Source: Castor canadensis | Taxonomy: Eukaryota; Chordata; Mammalia; Rodentia; Castoridae | Assembly: GCF_047511655.1 (NCBI RefSeq) | Contig: NC_133395.1 | Span: forward strand, 74,805,910-74,869,909 | Length of the DNA stretch: 64,000 bases | Direction of reading: 5' to 3' | Shown here: one piece after another, positions 11,721 through 23,722 of the stretch | How the letters are laid out: every line of letters begins with the position of its first letter | Numbering within the stretch: the stretch's first letter is position 1 | Made by a program: the position numbers and the translations under genes | The notes under the pieces: model-generated | Databases searched by the model: none | Told to the model about the DNA's origin: nothing | What the model saw: the letters and a program-made list of their open reading frames with translations, nothing else

Positions 11721-13279
11721 GTATGGTCCAGTGATCAAGATCAGATGACATCCCACTGATGGGCCCCAGAAGTATGGCACAATGTCAGTGAAGGGACCCC
11801 AAAGTGACTGATAGTACAGTGGGTAGGGGGAACACAGAACAGGTTTGAACTTGAGTTTTGAAGAATAAAATAAGCTCTATTTATTGCATATCTGGATTTA
11901 TGGATTGGGATTCACACTTGCTACATTATTCTAAGTACATGAAAATAAGGCACAGGCGATTGCATGTCTGGATTGTATTTTAGTAACCTTTGCCCATGGG
12001 CAGTGACATGTTTTTCTCACAAGAAGACTGCTGAAAATAGTGACAAGAATGGCCTGAAGTGAAGATTTGTGCTCTGTGGCTGCTTACCCGCAAGGACTCC
12101 CTGATCTCGCTTCGAAGTGTTTAATCATTGACTTCTTTAGAGATAGTTAGACTCCGATGGCAGCTCTGTCAAACAATCCCAGAAATACATCCATCCTGAG
12201 TAAGAGAGCCCAGAAATTATTTGTATTGCTCTGCAGCTCTGGCAAAAGACCAGACTCTAGGAACACAGGCATCTGTAACCTTTTGTGGGGCCACTACCCC
12301 AGTGGAACACATGGACAAAACAAGACTGAGCTTTCCAAAGAGGGTATCTTGGAGTTCTTTTTAAGATTTGAGGAGGCCCAATTTAGGATGATAGTTCTTT
12401 CTTTCTGGAGGAATTCCTCATTCTAGTTAATCTGTGTATTTTAATATCACTGATGGAAGCAAAGGGGGTTAAGATTAAAAAGCCTGACTAGCTTGAAATG
12501 CTGGTGACTCCTGAGAACATCTCATCACATTAATAAGCCCGAAATATTCACGACACTCAGGACAGGACCCCAGACCCAGGCAGACTCAGCACACAGCCAG
12601 GAGGAAGAACAAAGGGGCTGGGAAATTGGAAATATCCAGTGATGTTAGATTGGCTCCAGTTTCTGTGTCTTTGAACTTTTCTAAATTGCAGAGCATTCTG
12701 ACAAGTGAGTCATTTGTGACAAATCCTGGTATTCTAAATCTTAATAATCTCCCCATCTCCATATTGGAACTGTTTTTGATTTTTAAGTCTTTTTCCCACT
12801 CTGTGGAATGTGGTAGGCTGAAGCACAAGCCATGTCTGCTAGTTTCTCCTTCAAAATGGAGAAAATCATTGACTCCAAGTTATCAAAGGTGACAGGAAGA
12901 TTGAGGTGGATGAAAACTGTCTACAAGGGTCTTTTCACTTTTTTTTTAAGAGATAAAAGAGGGAGTGACTGTTCTGATTATAGCTCACAATTCAAGTGTC
13001 TCTAGTTATTGATGTTAGATTTTTCTCTAGACTTCAGCCTTCCAACAAATGGATTACCAACTCATAACCCAGCTAAGGAAAGAATGCAGGCCATTCTTAC
13101 TTAGTATGTGCTTGACTTGAACCAAAGTAATTGTGCTATGACTTCAAAGGGTAGCCAGAATTTGGTTCTCAGTTTGGAGTGTCATAGGGATTACCACATC
13201 ATGAAAGAGCCAGCCAATGTCTTAATGTCAACTTGGACAAAATCCAGCAAGCAGTAGAAATGTTGATCACTTTTGCACC
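11721..13279. other. No gene recognised
   Basis: About 1.5 kb has no repeat I could identify with confidence. Overlapping frames at 12586-12892 on both strands have no recognisable protein family. Confidence 0.55.
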
Positions 13280-13830
13280 TCAGAGAAGCTAGGAGGGAGG
13301 GAAGACCATGTGACAAGCCTCGGGGTACAGAAAGGTCCACTGGAATGAGGGCCACATCTCATTGGGATCTGTGGAAGGTGAGTGAGCAAAGCATGATCAG
13401 ATCTGCTCAGAGTTCATGGGCTCAGTGGCAAAGATAGAGACTGGAAGCAGTGAGCCAGTCATCTAGCATGTCCATATTGGGGCGGTGATTGTAGAAATGA
13501 GGGGACAAAGGGAACAAGAACCATTCAGTGATTAGAAGTACAAGGCAAGGAAGGAAAGAATTCCTTCCCCAGAGATTTCTAAGGTTCTAATGTGAATGAC
13601 AAAATGGAGGTAGATCCAACCCATCATGACAGAAAACACCAGGAGAGCTGCAGAACTTGGGAGGGGTATGTGGTTGTGTTTTAGCATTTAGGAATTAAAA
13701 GGCCAATCGGGCATGCACATGGACTTGAATCTGGTGTTTAAGATGCAGGCATCAAAAAGTAGATTTTAAATCATGGCTCAAGTCATGGAAATGAGAGATG
13801 ATAGTTAGACACGGAGAAGGGGAGAGAGGG
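13280..13830 (-). repeat. Probable L2 LINE fragment
   Basis: Phrases gcatgatcagatctgctcag, gcagtgagccagtcatctag and catggaaatgagagatgata resemble the complement of L2 consensus text. The copy is diverged and lies upstream of a younger composite SINE. Confidence 0.45.
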
Positions 13831-13954
13831 GAGCAAGGGCAGCAGTTAAAGTAGTTGAACCAGAGATGGGCACTGTTGAAAGACTCAAAGAAGTGGCATG
13901 AATCACAGATGAAACAGTGAAGACTCAAGGGGGGAAAAAGGATTTGCTTGTTTG

Positions 13955-14138
13955 GTTTTTTTTTTTTTCTTCTTAGTGGTACTGGGGTTTGAACTCAGAG
14001 CTTCACCCTTGCTAGGCAGGTGCTCTACTGCTTGAGCCACTCCACCAGTTCTTTTATGTGATGGGCTGGCTTTGAGCCTCTTGCTCTCTGCCTCCTGAGT
14101 AGCTAGGATTACAGGCATGAGCCGCCAGTGCTTGGAGA
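13955..14138 (-). mobile_element. Composite ID+B1 SINE
   Basis: Oligo-T is followed by a reversed ID-like unit (ggtactggggtttgaactca, gctaggcaggtgctctactg) and then a reversed B1-like unit (gcctcctgagtagctaggat, tacaggcatgagccgcc). GATTTGC occurs at 13941-13947 and 14139-14145 as a short candidate duplication. Confidence 0.8.
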
Positions 14139-14319
14139 GATTTGCCTTTAGGAGGTCACTGCATTAAGTGCAGTTAGGGACAGCAGGCTTGTAAAGCAGA
14201 GCAGTGGTCATGCCCTGGGCCTGGGGTAGAGGACCAAGGCAAGAATGCTGAGATGTGGGTGAGGCCAGATCCCACTCATGCAGTTGTTGCAGTCTCTGGG
14301 CCACTCTCTTAGACATAGC

Positions 14320-14665
14320 CCCGTGGCTCCCTGGCTCACTCCCTTGCTTCCTTAGGTCTTAGGTCAAATGTCCCTGCTCACTAAGCCCCGCCCCCAACCA
14401 CCTTCCTTAATCCTACAACCAGCAGCCTCTAACCCCCTCTTCCAGCCCTCCCCTTTACATCCTAGAAATCCTTTCTCTTTTGTCCGTAGCCCTCTGCACT
14501 TTCTAACATACTATCTATTTGATGTCTTTATACTTTTATTATTTATCAGCAATCTTCTCCTGCTCAAATGATGGCTCCTTAGGGATTATTTTGCACACTG
14601 AAAATTCCCCTGCACCTAGCATGGGTCTGGCTCACAGTGGTCCCTCTACAGTATTTGTTGAGTAT
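14320..14665 (+). repeat. L2 LINE fragment
   Basis: Phrases cttaggtcttaggtcaaatg, ctgcacctagcatgggtctg and acagtatttgttgagtatat match the order of the L2 3' region. Confidence 0.55.
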
Positions 14666-14744
14666 ATAGACATCACTAGCTATGATATAAGACAGAGGGT
14701 GATAATGTCAGGACCCTCTGCACAGAGATAGATAAAGTACTCTG

Positions 14745-15640
14745 GGTTCCAGAAGAGAATAAATTAATTCCAGTTCAGAGGATTAGCAAAAGCTTTAAGA
14801 GAGTGACATCTGATCCAGATCTTGGGGACTTGCAGGGTTTTTTGCCATCAGAAATGGATGCCCACTGGGCAGGCAAGGGGAGAAGACAGTGAGCAGGGTC
14901 CTGGGCAGGGTTCTGTGTGGAGAGAAGTGAGTGACTCAGTGGGTCAAAACAGGAGCACTAGAAGGATGGCTACAGATGACAGAGGGCAGGCAATTGAGGG
15001 ACATCCATGATCACTGCCATGGTTTGGGAAGTATTTGCCAGATTTCAAGGTAGAGAGGTAGTTGTATGCAAGAGACTGGAATTTGGGAGGAAGTTCTGTG
15101 TTAAAGACAGTCTTGGGAGTTACCAAGACTGTGGTATTCAAAACCAGGAGACCAAAGATCACCAAAGGGAATGAAGGTAGACACAGAGAAGGACGAAGGC
15201 TGGGAGCTGAGAATCCACCAAAAGTACAAGGTCAGCAAGAAGGGGAAGAACCAGCAAAGGAGACCAAGAAGGAATGCCAGGAAAATCAGAAAGACAGATG
15301 AAAAAAGTATATCAAGGACCAATATGGCTGACCCACTATATCAGGTGAGCTCAGAGAGGCGACTGATGGATGTTCAGGGTGGTGGTTTAGGTAACTAAGA
15401 GAAGAACAACTTAGTGGAGGCGGTAAAGCGAACCCAGCTGTAGTAGATTGGAAAGACAACATAGATGATTTTGATTCTTTATGGAGTGTCGCTGCACGAA
15501 ATGGGACTGACTGTGTTAGAAATGTAATCGCCAGAGTAACACGTTAATGGTGTTCAGAGGTAGGCAGGGCCCATGGGAGACAAGTAAGGTTAGATGAGGT
15601 CATGAAGATGCGGCTCTAGGATGGCATTCATAACTTTAGA
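14745..15640 (-). repeat. Probable L2 LINE fragment
   Basis: A purine-rich plus strand with phrases such as gaaccagcaaaggagaccaa and ccaggaaaatcagaaagaca resembles the complement of L2-type sequence. The open frames here on both strands are repeat-derived. Class assignment is tentative. Confidence 0.4.
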
Positions 15641-15664
15641 AGAAGAGGAAGAGAGAGCTGAGTT

Positions 15665-15875
15665 AGCAGCTTTGTTCTGTTTCACTACGTGATGCCCTCC
15701 ACCATGTTCTGATGCAGCACGAAGGCCCTCACCAGATAACAAGCAAATGTCAGCACCATGCTCTTGGACTCCTCTGCCTCCAGAACTATGAGCAAAATGA
15801 ACCTCTACTCTTTATAAATTACCCAGCCTGTGTGCTTGTGCATTCGTGTAGTTACATAGTCATTAAAAGAAATCC
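15665..15875 (+). mobile_element. MaLR (MLT1-like) LTR 3' part
   Basis: The phrases cgaaggccctcaccagataa, cagcaccatgctcttggact, gcctccagaactatgagcaa and tttataaattacccagcctg follow the MaLR LTR 3' half in order. The usual ending is lost. Confidence 0.75.
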
Positions 15876-15954
15876 CTTAGAACTTGGGGAAAGAGAAAAG
15901 GAAAAGAGAATGATAGAGCATCAGTAACAGTGTAAAACATCACATCTGTGAAGG

Positions 15955-16395
15955 TAGAGGATATAAGGATGCGTACGAAAGCTGTTGAATAATGCAGGTG
16001 GGAGGAAAAGGGGTAAGGGAGAGTAATGGGAGGGGTTGAACAGATGAAAGTAAAGTAGACTCACAGTGGGGACACACTGAGAAAACCCTTTGAACATTGA
16101 CTTAAATATTAATAACGAAAGACAGGACTGTAAAATAGGTACGGTGTGTGGAGGCTACTTGTGGGAAGGGAGAAGGTGAATGAAGGAGATTAGGGTGAAG
16201 GTATATGGTTGATGGACTTCATTAATTACATGAAACAGAACAGAGAAACCTCTTGCTTTAAGTGGGTGGCAGGGTTGAGGGGGAGAGACTGGGGGGCGGT
16301 GATCTAACCTATGTATAATATAAGCCTAACTGGAATTGTCAATATGAATCCTCCCTGTATAACAAATATATACTAATAAAAAATTATAATTAAAA
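15955..16395 (+). mobile_element. L1 3' UTR fragment
   Basis: Purine-rich 3' UTR text (gggagagactggggggcggt) and the terminal phrase gtataacaaatatatactaa, followed by taaaaaattataattaaaaa, is typical of an L1 3' end. No ORF2 sequence remains. Confidence 0.6.
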
Positions 16396-16409
16396 AAAAA
16401 GAAGTCCCT

Positions 16410-16607
16410 CAGGCCAGGCATAGTGGGTCACACCTGCAATCCCAGCGACAGGTAGGAGAATGGGGTCCAAGGCTGGCCCTGGGCAAAGTTGGCATGAGAC
16501 CCTATGTGAGGAAACACTAAAAGCAAAAGACCTGGGGTGTCGCTTAAGTGGTAGAGGGCTTGCCCAGCATGTGTGAGATCCCAAGTTTAATCCCAAGTAC
16601 AAAAGAA
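16410..16607 (+). mobile_element. Composite B1+ID SINE
   Basis: A B1-like unit (aggccaggcatagtgggtca, cacctgcaatcccagcgaca) is followed by an ID-like unit (ctggggtgtcgcttaagtgg, tagagggcttgcccagcatg) and a short A-rich end. It inserted next to the A-rich end of the L1 3' UTR fragment at 15955-16395. Confidence 0.75.
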
Positions 16608-17394
16608 GGAGGGGAGGGACAGAAAGAGGGGGTGTAGGAGGTGTGGGGGAAGAAACCCCTTAGTTTACATCTGAGGGTCCTGAGGAGAGTGAGTCTTATT
16701 AAACATGGGTTTAAAATCACATGATGTTTAGGATATAGGACAAATGCTCCGCTGAGCAAAGATGGCCCTTCACCGGCAAATTCCACTGTCTTGCCTTCAA
16801 AGGAATCCTTCTACCCAAACATACTGTCTTCTCCAGATAGTTAAGGGCCTCCCCTCCCCCTCCATCATGCCCATCCCTGCTCATACTTCTTGCATGTATT
16901 GAAATGTTCCTTCTGTCCCTGGGTCTGCCCCACCTCAGAGGTGACGCTCCTGGAAGTCCCTATCCATCCCCTGTCTAAGGGTACCACTTTTCTGAGCCCC
17001 CTCACACCCAGCACACATCTCTCCCTACATGTAGCTCCCCACTTGTAAAGGTCAGTGGGTTTGCCTTCCCTTAAGGGAACAAGCATTTTGTGAAAGCAGT
17101 GTTTTTAAAATCTCTATTTTAGAGGAGACATAGAATTCAAGACACAAATACTCTTTTTTATACAGAACAGAATAGAAAGGCCTCTAGTTTAGGAATGAAA
17201 CCAATCCCTTTTGTCTTACAAATATACTATCTTAACCTAAAGCTTTTTAGTTCTCCAAGAAATCCTCTGGACAAGGCTGATGTCATGTCTCCTAGTAAAA
17301 AATTTTCCTGTTGTTTTTGGTTATTTTATATACAAAGAGAGCAATGTATTGCTCTGGGTTAGTATAAAAATTAGCAGTATTTTTTGTTTTATCA
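16608..17394. other. No gene recognised
   Basis: No repeat or exon recognised. The G/A-rich stretch near 16605-16660 is low complexity. Confidence 0.55.
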
Positions 17395-17408
17395 AAAAAT
17401 AGCTGTTG

Positions 17409-18287
17409 TGGCAAGGATGCAGGGAAAAAGAAACCCTCATATACTGCTGGTTGGAATGTAAGCTAGTATAACCACTATGGAAAACAATATGGAGGCTTCT
17501 TAAAAATCTAAACGTAGATCTGCCAAATGATCCAGCAACACCACTCCTGGGGATATACCCAAAGGAAAGCGACTTATTCCTTTATTACAAAGGCACCCGA
17601 ACACCTGTGTTTATTGCAGCACTATTTACGATAGCCAAACTATGGAAACAGCCAAGATGCCCCACTATTGATGAATGGAGTAAGAAAATGTATTTATACA
17701 CAATGGAATTTTATGCAGCCACAAAGAAGAATGAAATTTTATCATTCACAAGTAAATGGATGGAACTGGAGAACATCATTTTAAGCGAAGTTAGCCAGGC
17801 TCAGAAGGCCAAAATTTGTATGTTCTCCCTTATATGTGGATTATAGACCTAAAACAAATGCAGTAATATTATTGGACTTGGGTCACACACTAAGGGGATA
17901 ACATGCACAGGAGGAATAGGGAAGGGAAGGAAACCCAAAACTTAATGTGGTTGATGTGCCCACTGTAGAGGAGTGAATAAAGTAATCTTAGACTGGCTGA
18001 GGCCACTATGGGAAGGTGACCAGGAAGTAGTGAAGAGGTCTGGCAGAGATGAACCAATGTGGGTTGCAATTCACCAGTGCATGGAAACAACACTAGGAAT
18101 CTCTCTGTATATCTATTTTTATCTCAAACCAGCAAAAATGCTATGCATTTCTTACCATCTCTCATGTTTTCTCTCCAACAAAATCAAACAAGAGTGTGGA
18201 ACAGGTTCTGCCCGGAAGCTGGGTGGTGGGGTGGAGGTGGCCCAAATAATGTATACACATGTGAGTAAATGCAAAAATGATAAAATA
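17409..18287 (+). mobile_element. 5'-truncated L1 with target-site duplication
   Basis: The copy starts in the last part of L1 ORF2. The frame at 17607-17846 encodes the ORF2 C-terminus (FIAALFTIAKLWKQPRCPT, MELENIILSEVSQAQK), then 3' UTR, then an A-rich tail. AAAAAATAGCTGTTG occurs at 17394-17408 and again ending at 18303, a clear duplication. The endonuclease and reverse transcriptase domains are absent, so the copy is dead. Confidence 0.9.
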
Positions 18288-18367
18288 AAAAAAATAGCTG
18301 TTGAATGTCTCTGTGATCCAAAGACTCTGTTAGGCAGGTGTGTTTGTAACTCATCAAACACATTTCT

Positions 18368-18440
18368 GGGCTGGGGTGTAGCTCAGTGAGAGAGCGCTTG
18401 CCCAGCGTGTGCAGGGCCCTGGGTTCCATCTGTAGCACTA
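18368..18440 (+). mobile_element. ID-type SINE (tRNA-Ala-like)
   Basis: The sequence gctggggtgtagctcagtga, gagcgcttgcccagcgtgtg and ccctgggttccat matches the classic ID/tRNA-Ala pattern. It differs from the gtagagtggctcaag subtype elsewhere in the window. It is a SINE relic, not a tRNA gene: the acceptor stem does not pair and an A-rich run follows. Confidence 0.8.
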
Positions 18441-18449
18441 CATAAAACA

Positions 18450-19000
18450 TTTTCTCTTGCTTCCCTATCTTATTTCTGCACCTAAACTGTTTCAGGCTGA
18501 GGCATACATCAGAGTACGTCTACAACGGCGTGAAAGCAACAAAATAGAAGTGGCATTCTATTTGAAATCATATATTAGAGGTAATGATAGATTGGGCAGT
18601 ACACCTGCTAATTAGTTTACAATGTGCTCCCACAAATGCACTCAGACACAGTGATTAATGCTCTCTGGAGCACTCGGTCCCCGAAACTAGCTATCATTGT
18701 GCTTAACAGAACTCCACTCTCCCAGCACATTATGGTAAATACCATGTTCGTTCTACTATTGCCCTAAGTGATTGGGTCTGGGTGTGAGAGGGGTGGTGAC
18801 ATGAAATGGAGATAAAATGTAAGTTTGCGCTCTGGTTGCTTAGCGAGAAATCAGTAACAAGCAAGCCAGCCAGTCCTAAGTGGTGAGGTTTAGGGTGACC
18901 TAGGGACACAACCCTGAGACCTTTCACATAGACCGGGGTTATAACTGTCATAGGGGCTGCTTCTGATTGTTTTTCTGTTGGCTGTGTCTGGAAGCTAGAC
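18450..19000. other. No gene recognised
   Basis: Unique-looking sequence. The minus frame at 18730-18951 has no recognisable domain. Confidence 0.5.
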
Positions 19001-19002
19001 AG

Positions 19003-19090
19003 AAAAGGAAAGGAAGGAAGGAAGGAAGGTGGGAAGGAAGGAAGAAAAGGAGGGGAAAAGAAAGGAAGAAAGAAGGAGGGAGGGAAGATA
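19003..19090. repeat. GGAA/GAAG-rich low-complexity repeat
   Basis: Imperfect GGAA and GAAA units run for almost 90 bases. They generate a lysine/arginine/glycine-rich frame on one strand and a serine/leucine-rich frame on the other, both artefacts of composition. Confidence 0.9.
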
Positions 19091-19296
19091 AAACTAGTCT
19101 CCTAGTCTTTTGGGACAGCCCTCCAACAGTATGTGAGGCCACAGAGGAGGGGCGCTCAGAGAATGACATCATCAACAGACAGTCCCATTGGTTAATGTGG
19201 CTGGTGTGCAACAAATGCCACTGGCTCTGTTCCATATGCCTCCTCAGCAAGAGAGGTGATGTGGACAGGATGCTGATGTGAGGGCAGGGGCCCCCA

Positions 19297-19643
19297 TTCA
19301 TGTGGTTTGAATACCTAACCCTCAATGTGCTGGTATTTGGAAAAAGAGCCTTAGGGCTAGATGAAGCCATGAGGGTGAGACCCTCTTGATGGGACTAGGG
19401 TTCTTACAAGAGGCTCCAGAGAGCTGCCTCACTCTCTCCCTCCTGTACTCACACACCAATGAAAGGCCATGTGAGGGCACAGTGAGAGAGTGGCAGCCAT
19501 CTGCAAACCAGGGAGGCCTCACCAGAAACAGAATTGGTGGCAACCTCGGTCTTGGACTCTCAGCCTCCAGAGCTGTGACAAAATAAATGTCGCTGGTTGA
19601 AGTGATATAGTTTGTATTGTTACTGCAGCCTGAGTAGACTAAG
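19297..19643 (+). mobile_element. MaLR LTR (MLT1/MST-like)
   Basis: In order: gtttgaatacctaaccctca, gggactagggttcttacaag, ggccatgtgagggcacagtg, cctccagagctgtgacaaaa with AATAAA, and the end cagcctgagtagactaag. This is the canonical MaLR LTR layout. Confidence 0.85.
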
Positions 19644-19904
19644 CCATTCACCAACAGTGCTCTCCAGGCTTAGCGTCCTGAAATCCTCTTCCGTGGCAAA
19701 GGATACACACATGTGTGCACATACCCTTTTCAGTGCCAGGAGTGGTGGGAACAGAACAGGGACTTCAGGACTTCCTGGGATGACAGTCTCTCCCTGACCT
19801 ACTAATCTGGAGTGTTCTCCAGCCAGCCCCACTTTATTGAGAGATTATAAGTCATGGAAGTGGAGGTCAGCATTTATCAGCCCTCTGTGTCTGCCAGACA
19901 ACTA

Positions 19905-20025
19905 CTGGAAACCCACCCAACAACCCACTGAGGGGGGCACTGTTTCTACTAGTCCAATTTTAAAGACAAGGAAGCTGGGGCACAAAGATTTCAGAAAGCT
20001 TCCCAAGACTCTAAGTGAATTCTGA
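19905..20025 (+). repeat. MIR fragment
   Basis: The phrases tccaattttaaagacaagga and agctggggcacaaagatttc match the MIR core and flank. Confidence 0.5.
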
Positions 20026-20059
20026 CTCCAGAGTCTAAGCTTTTGATCCATTTATTTTG

Positions 20060-20430
20060 TTATTCTGTACCATGTACTGCTAGGCTTAGAGTGCGGAGAA
20101 ATGTGGACGCTCTTCCTGCCCCCCTGGCTGGTGGACAGGACAGCTAATAGACAAAGAATTCACCATCTATTCTCATTAGGCTGTGTCACATGCAATACTG
20201 GAAAGGGACAAGGTCAGTGGGAACACAGATAAGGAGATTAGGAAAGAATCATCTGAAGAGGTGAGATTCAAACTGAGATCTGATCATAAAGACTGCTGTA
20301 GTGTTTGGATCAGAGGGAATCACATGTGCAAAGGCCCTGAGACAGGAAAGAACTGAGTGGATCCAAAGAGCAGAACAAAGCCCAAGTGGCTGGTCTGCAA
20401 GTCAGGTAGAGACTGGACCTGGAGGAGTCT
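20060..20430 (-). repeat. L2 LINE fragment
   Basis: The plus strand reads gtgagattcaaactgagatc, then acatgtgcaaaggccctgag and aacaaagcccaagtggctgg. This is the complement of the L2 phrase around ctcagggcctttgcacatg. Confidence 0.6.
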
Positions 20431-21244
20431 GAGTGGCTCTGAGGGCAAGCCCGGAGGGTCAAGCAGTGTTCCTGCCCTCACGGCACGTTGGGCCAACAGG
20501 GCATCAGGACCCAGGTTTTTGTTCTATGAGAATCTGACAAGTTTTCTTTAATCAGTTTCTTCTAAATTCATTGGCTTTTGTATCTGTCTCAATATGCTAA
20601 ACAACCGATAGGACTGAGTTGAATAAAAAATCGATTTTACTGAAACTGTTGGGTGACTGAAAAGACTCTTGGCTTATGACAAGGAGAAGAAAAAGGACAG
20701 GGACAGAAAAGAGGAAATGAAGCTCAGTCGTCCTCCCTTCCACACTGAAACAAGACATTTCTCACTTGATCATCCACGAGTGTTTCTTGAGCACTACCAT
20801 GTGCCCATTGATGTGTAGGTGCCTAGAAGTATGCAGCAAAATCTAAGATGTTGGTGCCACCAGGAGTTACTCATCTCCTGCACACCAGTGTCTGGGTACA
20901 GGATCAATCCTCCAGAGGCAGCGCCTGCTTTGGGTCTGAAGGACATTCAGGGAACTCAGAGAGACAGCCTCTGAGCTGGAGCCACCGCCTCGTGAGGCCG
21001 TACGACCTCCTCAGTACCAGGTTTTACTCATGCGTGCATCTCTCCTATCTAACAATATGACCCACAGTAAGTGCTCAACAAACATCATGGGAAGGATGGT
21101 GGGAGGAGCGACACAGGGAGCAGTTGGAGGTGACAGTGCTGGCACATGTTGAGGGATCTCTCTTCAGTTAGGTGGGTGTTTCTATGGCTTGTACCTGCAG
21201 TGGAGTAGAAGACTGGGAAGGCAGGCAGGGCTTGGATGCCATCG
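20431..21244. other. No gene recognised
   Basis: No repeat could be assigned with confidence. The frames at 20357-20551 and 20848-21060 are unsupported. Confidence 0.5.
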
Positions 21245-21625
21245 GCTATGGCTTTAACATGGTTTCTCCCCACCAAAACTCATGTGGTAGAAGCTTAGAC
21301 TCCAGTGCAGCAGTGTTAGGAGGTGGATCCTAGTGGCAGGTGTTTGGGTTGTGGGGGCAGGGCCCACTGAATGGATTAATGTCTTTCTCTCATGACTGAT
21401 CTAGTGACTCCAAGAGGCAGCTGTTATGAAACAAATCCCCTCCTTGTGTTTGATCTCTGCACATAGCACTTCCCTTCTTATTTCTGCCATAATTAGAGCA
21501 GCAGGAGGCCCCATCACACTTTTGGACTTTCCAGCCTCTCAAACCATGAGCCAAAATAAATCTTTTGTCTTTATAAATTACCCAGCCTCAAGTATTCTGC
21601 TATTGCAATAGAAAATAGTCTAAGG
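21245..21625 (+). mobile_element. MaLR LTR
   Basis: Phrases ccaaaactcatgtggtagaa, cagcagtgttaggaggtgga, ccagcctctcaaaccatgag, tttataaattacccagcctc and gaaaatagtctaag lie in MaLR order, close to a full-length LTR. Confidence 0.85.
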
Positions 21626-22384
21626 TATCATCCAAAAGTTCTGGTTATTATTGGACAGGGAGTTGGCAAAACATTAAGAAGTAATGTGATCAGAGTTGAA
21701 TTTCAGGAAAACTAATCCAGCCACACTTAAAATATACATTACCTGAAAATCACATAACTAAAAATAATTTCACTTCTCTGGCTTCCCACTCCTTGCTAGC
21801 TGCAGGAAGGTCCCTCTTTGCTGGGCACAGCTGTGTCATGTGACATGGTCACAATAAAGTGCATGGAGCCCTGGCCAATACTAATTAAACACAGTTGCCC
21901 AAGGGCAGGTCCCAATGCCTGGGGGGGGGGGGGTTGAGCACAGCCAGGTCTTTCTAGCCTCCCCTCACCTGCCCCACCTTACCAGTAGTCCAGTTTCAGG
22001 GGCACAGTGTCCAGGCCAGTAATCTGACAGTAAGGTTCTAAGTTGGAGAGTTCATACAGTTGCAGATCCTGGCTTCTGTTAAACTGGCTTCTGTTAAAAA
22101 ACCAAGCACACTTGGGGTAAAGGGTAAACTTTCCTCTTCATTGCTCTAGAAATATTGTACATTCCATGGACCCCACAAAGTGGTGGCACCTGACAAGTGA
22201 AAAGTCTGCCCTGCAAGATATACCCTGTAACTTGAGCTCAGTGCTTCCCTCTCAGCTCCTGACACTGGAGACATCTATTCTAGTGGTTTTGCAGCCTGGT
22301 GCAAAACCTTGCCACAGAGCTGGTCCGTCAGGGGCTGGTAGGGTTTTGAAACACTGGAGCTCTGGATCTCAGCAATGGGGAACT
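21626..22384. other. No gene recognised; short poly-G run
   Basis: A G-run lies near 21920-21932. The plus frame at 22166-22525 runs into a MIR and has no domain, so it is not called coding. Confidence 0.5.
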
Positions 22385-22530
22385 CAGGTTTTAGTTCACC
22401 ATTCAGATTCCTCATCTGTAAAATGGGATGATAGTTCCTATCTTAGAGGAGAGTTAGGATTGGGTGTGATGATGCTTGAGAAAGTGATTAGTCCTGCCTG
22501 GGACTTGGTAAGTGCTCAAATGTAAGCAAT
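22385..22530 (+). repeat. MIR fragment
   Basis: The phrase gattcctcatctgtaaaatg followed by ggatgatagttcctatctta is a close match to the MIR 3' half. Confidence 0.75.
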
Positions 22531-22949
22531 TGTTTGATGCTGTGGTACACAGATGACTAGTCTGCAAAGCAGAGGGTTGAAGGCCTCTTTCTATACACCA
22601 AAGGATTACCTTGATGCATCCCTTGTTTCCCCCTTCCTAACCTGTACTTGATCTCTTCTCTCCTGTGTTAGGCAGTCTGTCTTACAGCTGATTGAGTGTG
22701 GGACAATTTTGTGGGTGTGAGAAAAGCAGCTTACTGCTTCCACTTATTCACATGGGATATAACAGGGTCCCACTAAATTCCACCACCTTTGCTTCCTTGG
22801 TTTTCAATGTCTCTCCCCCTCCCCCCACCCACTTTCCTCTGTGGGCACATGCTCTGCCTTTTCTACCCATCTGCCTACTCAGAGCATCTCTAATAAGCTA
22901 CTGTGTCAATCTCTGAACTTTGTGTGTAATGCACACGGCAAGGTTGTTG

Positions 22950-23215
22950 GGCATATATTTAAAAAACCAAACTGGAGAGGTTATTCTGTAAAGTGAAATG
23001 GTCCAGACATAGAAAGACTAGTGCTGCATGTTCTCACTCATTTGTGGAGACTGCAAAAGCTGACCTCATAGAACGAAGGGGAGTAGTGGTCACCAGGGAC
23101 TGGGAAGGGCAGTCCCTTGATTAATGATGAATCAAGACAAATGTTACATCCCTGGTTTGAACATCACACATTCTTTCCATTTATCAAGTTATCTCATTAA
23201 ACCCTATAACGTCAT
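22950..23215 (+). mobile_element. Old L1 3' end fragment
   Basis: The phrases tgctgcatgttctcactcat, tgtggagactgcaaaagctg, ggtcaccagggactgggaag and tttgaacatcacacattctt match the ORF2 end and 3' UTR of old L1 families. Very A/T-rich sequence follows, to about 23405, in which I see nothing further. Confidence 0.65.
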
Positions 23216-23409
23216 AGGAATATTAGGTCTCGATACAGAGTAAAAACAATTTTTACAAATCAAATGCTGAATTTATAAATACAAATACACTGCATTTTAA
23301 TAGCTAATATTAATTACATTGACATTAATGAATATATAATTAAAATAATATATTAATAAATGTATGTAAATTATTAAACTTAACATGAAATAAAGTATAT
23401 CTAATAAAA

Positions 23410-23591
23410 TGACCTGGATGGGCTGAGACTGAATTAACCTTCAGTTCATTAAAGTGATTAAAGTGGGGAGGGAGTGGTAGCTTAAAGAAAGTAATATAGA
23501 TGGCATAAATTTAATCAAAGTACATTATGTGCATATAAGTAAATATCACAATAAACCCTTTTGTACAATTAATTTATGCTAATAAATTTTT
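23410..23591 (+). mobile_element. L1 3' UTR terminus
   Basis: The phrases aatatcacaataaacccttt and gtacaattaatttatgctaa with a following AATAAA fit the terminal part of an L1 3' UTR. A separate 3' end lies just upstream at 22950-23215. Confidence 0.6.
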
Positions 23592-23689
23592 AAGTGGCTA
23601 AATCCTAAAGAACCAGTGAGTTCTGGAAGGGATGAGGTGCAGAGAAAACCTTGGGGGCTGGGCTTCCATGGGGTGATGGGCGTGTCCCT

Positions 23690-23722
23690 CCAATCCCCGC
23701 CCACCCACAGCCCCGCCCCCAA
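23690..23722. promoter_or_regulatory. GC-box cluster (Sp1-type motifs)
   Basis: Two C-rich GC boxes (ccccgcccacc and ccccgccccc) lie within about 30 bases in otherwise AT-rich surroundings. No CpG island or evident transcription start accompanies them, so a promoter role is only a possibility. Confidence 0.3.

Noticed and set aside
18368-18440. Possible tRNA-Ala gene
   Set aside because: Boxes A and B are recognisable, but the stems do not pair and an A-rich tail follows, as in ID SINEs.
18967-19370. Open frames with K/R/G-rich or S/L-rich protein
   Set aside because: They arise from the GGAA-type low-complexity tract.
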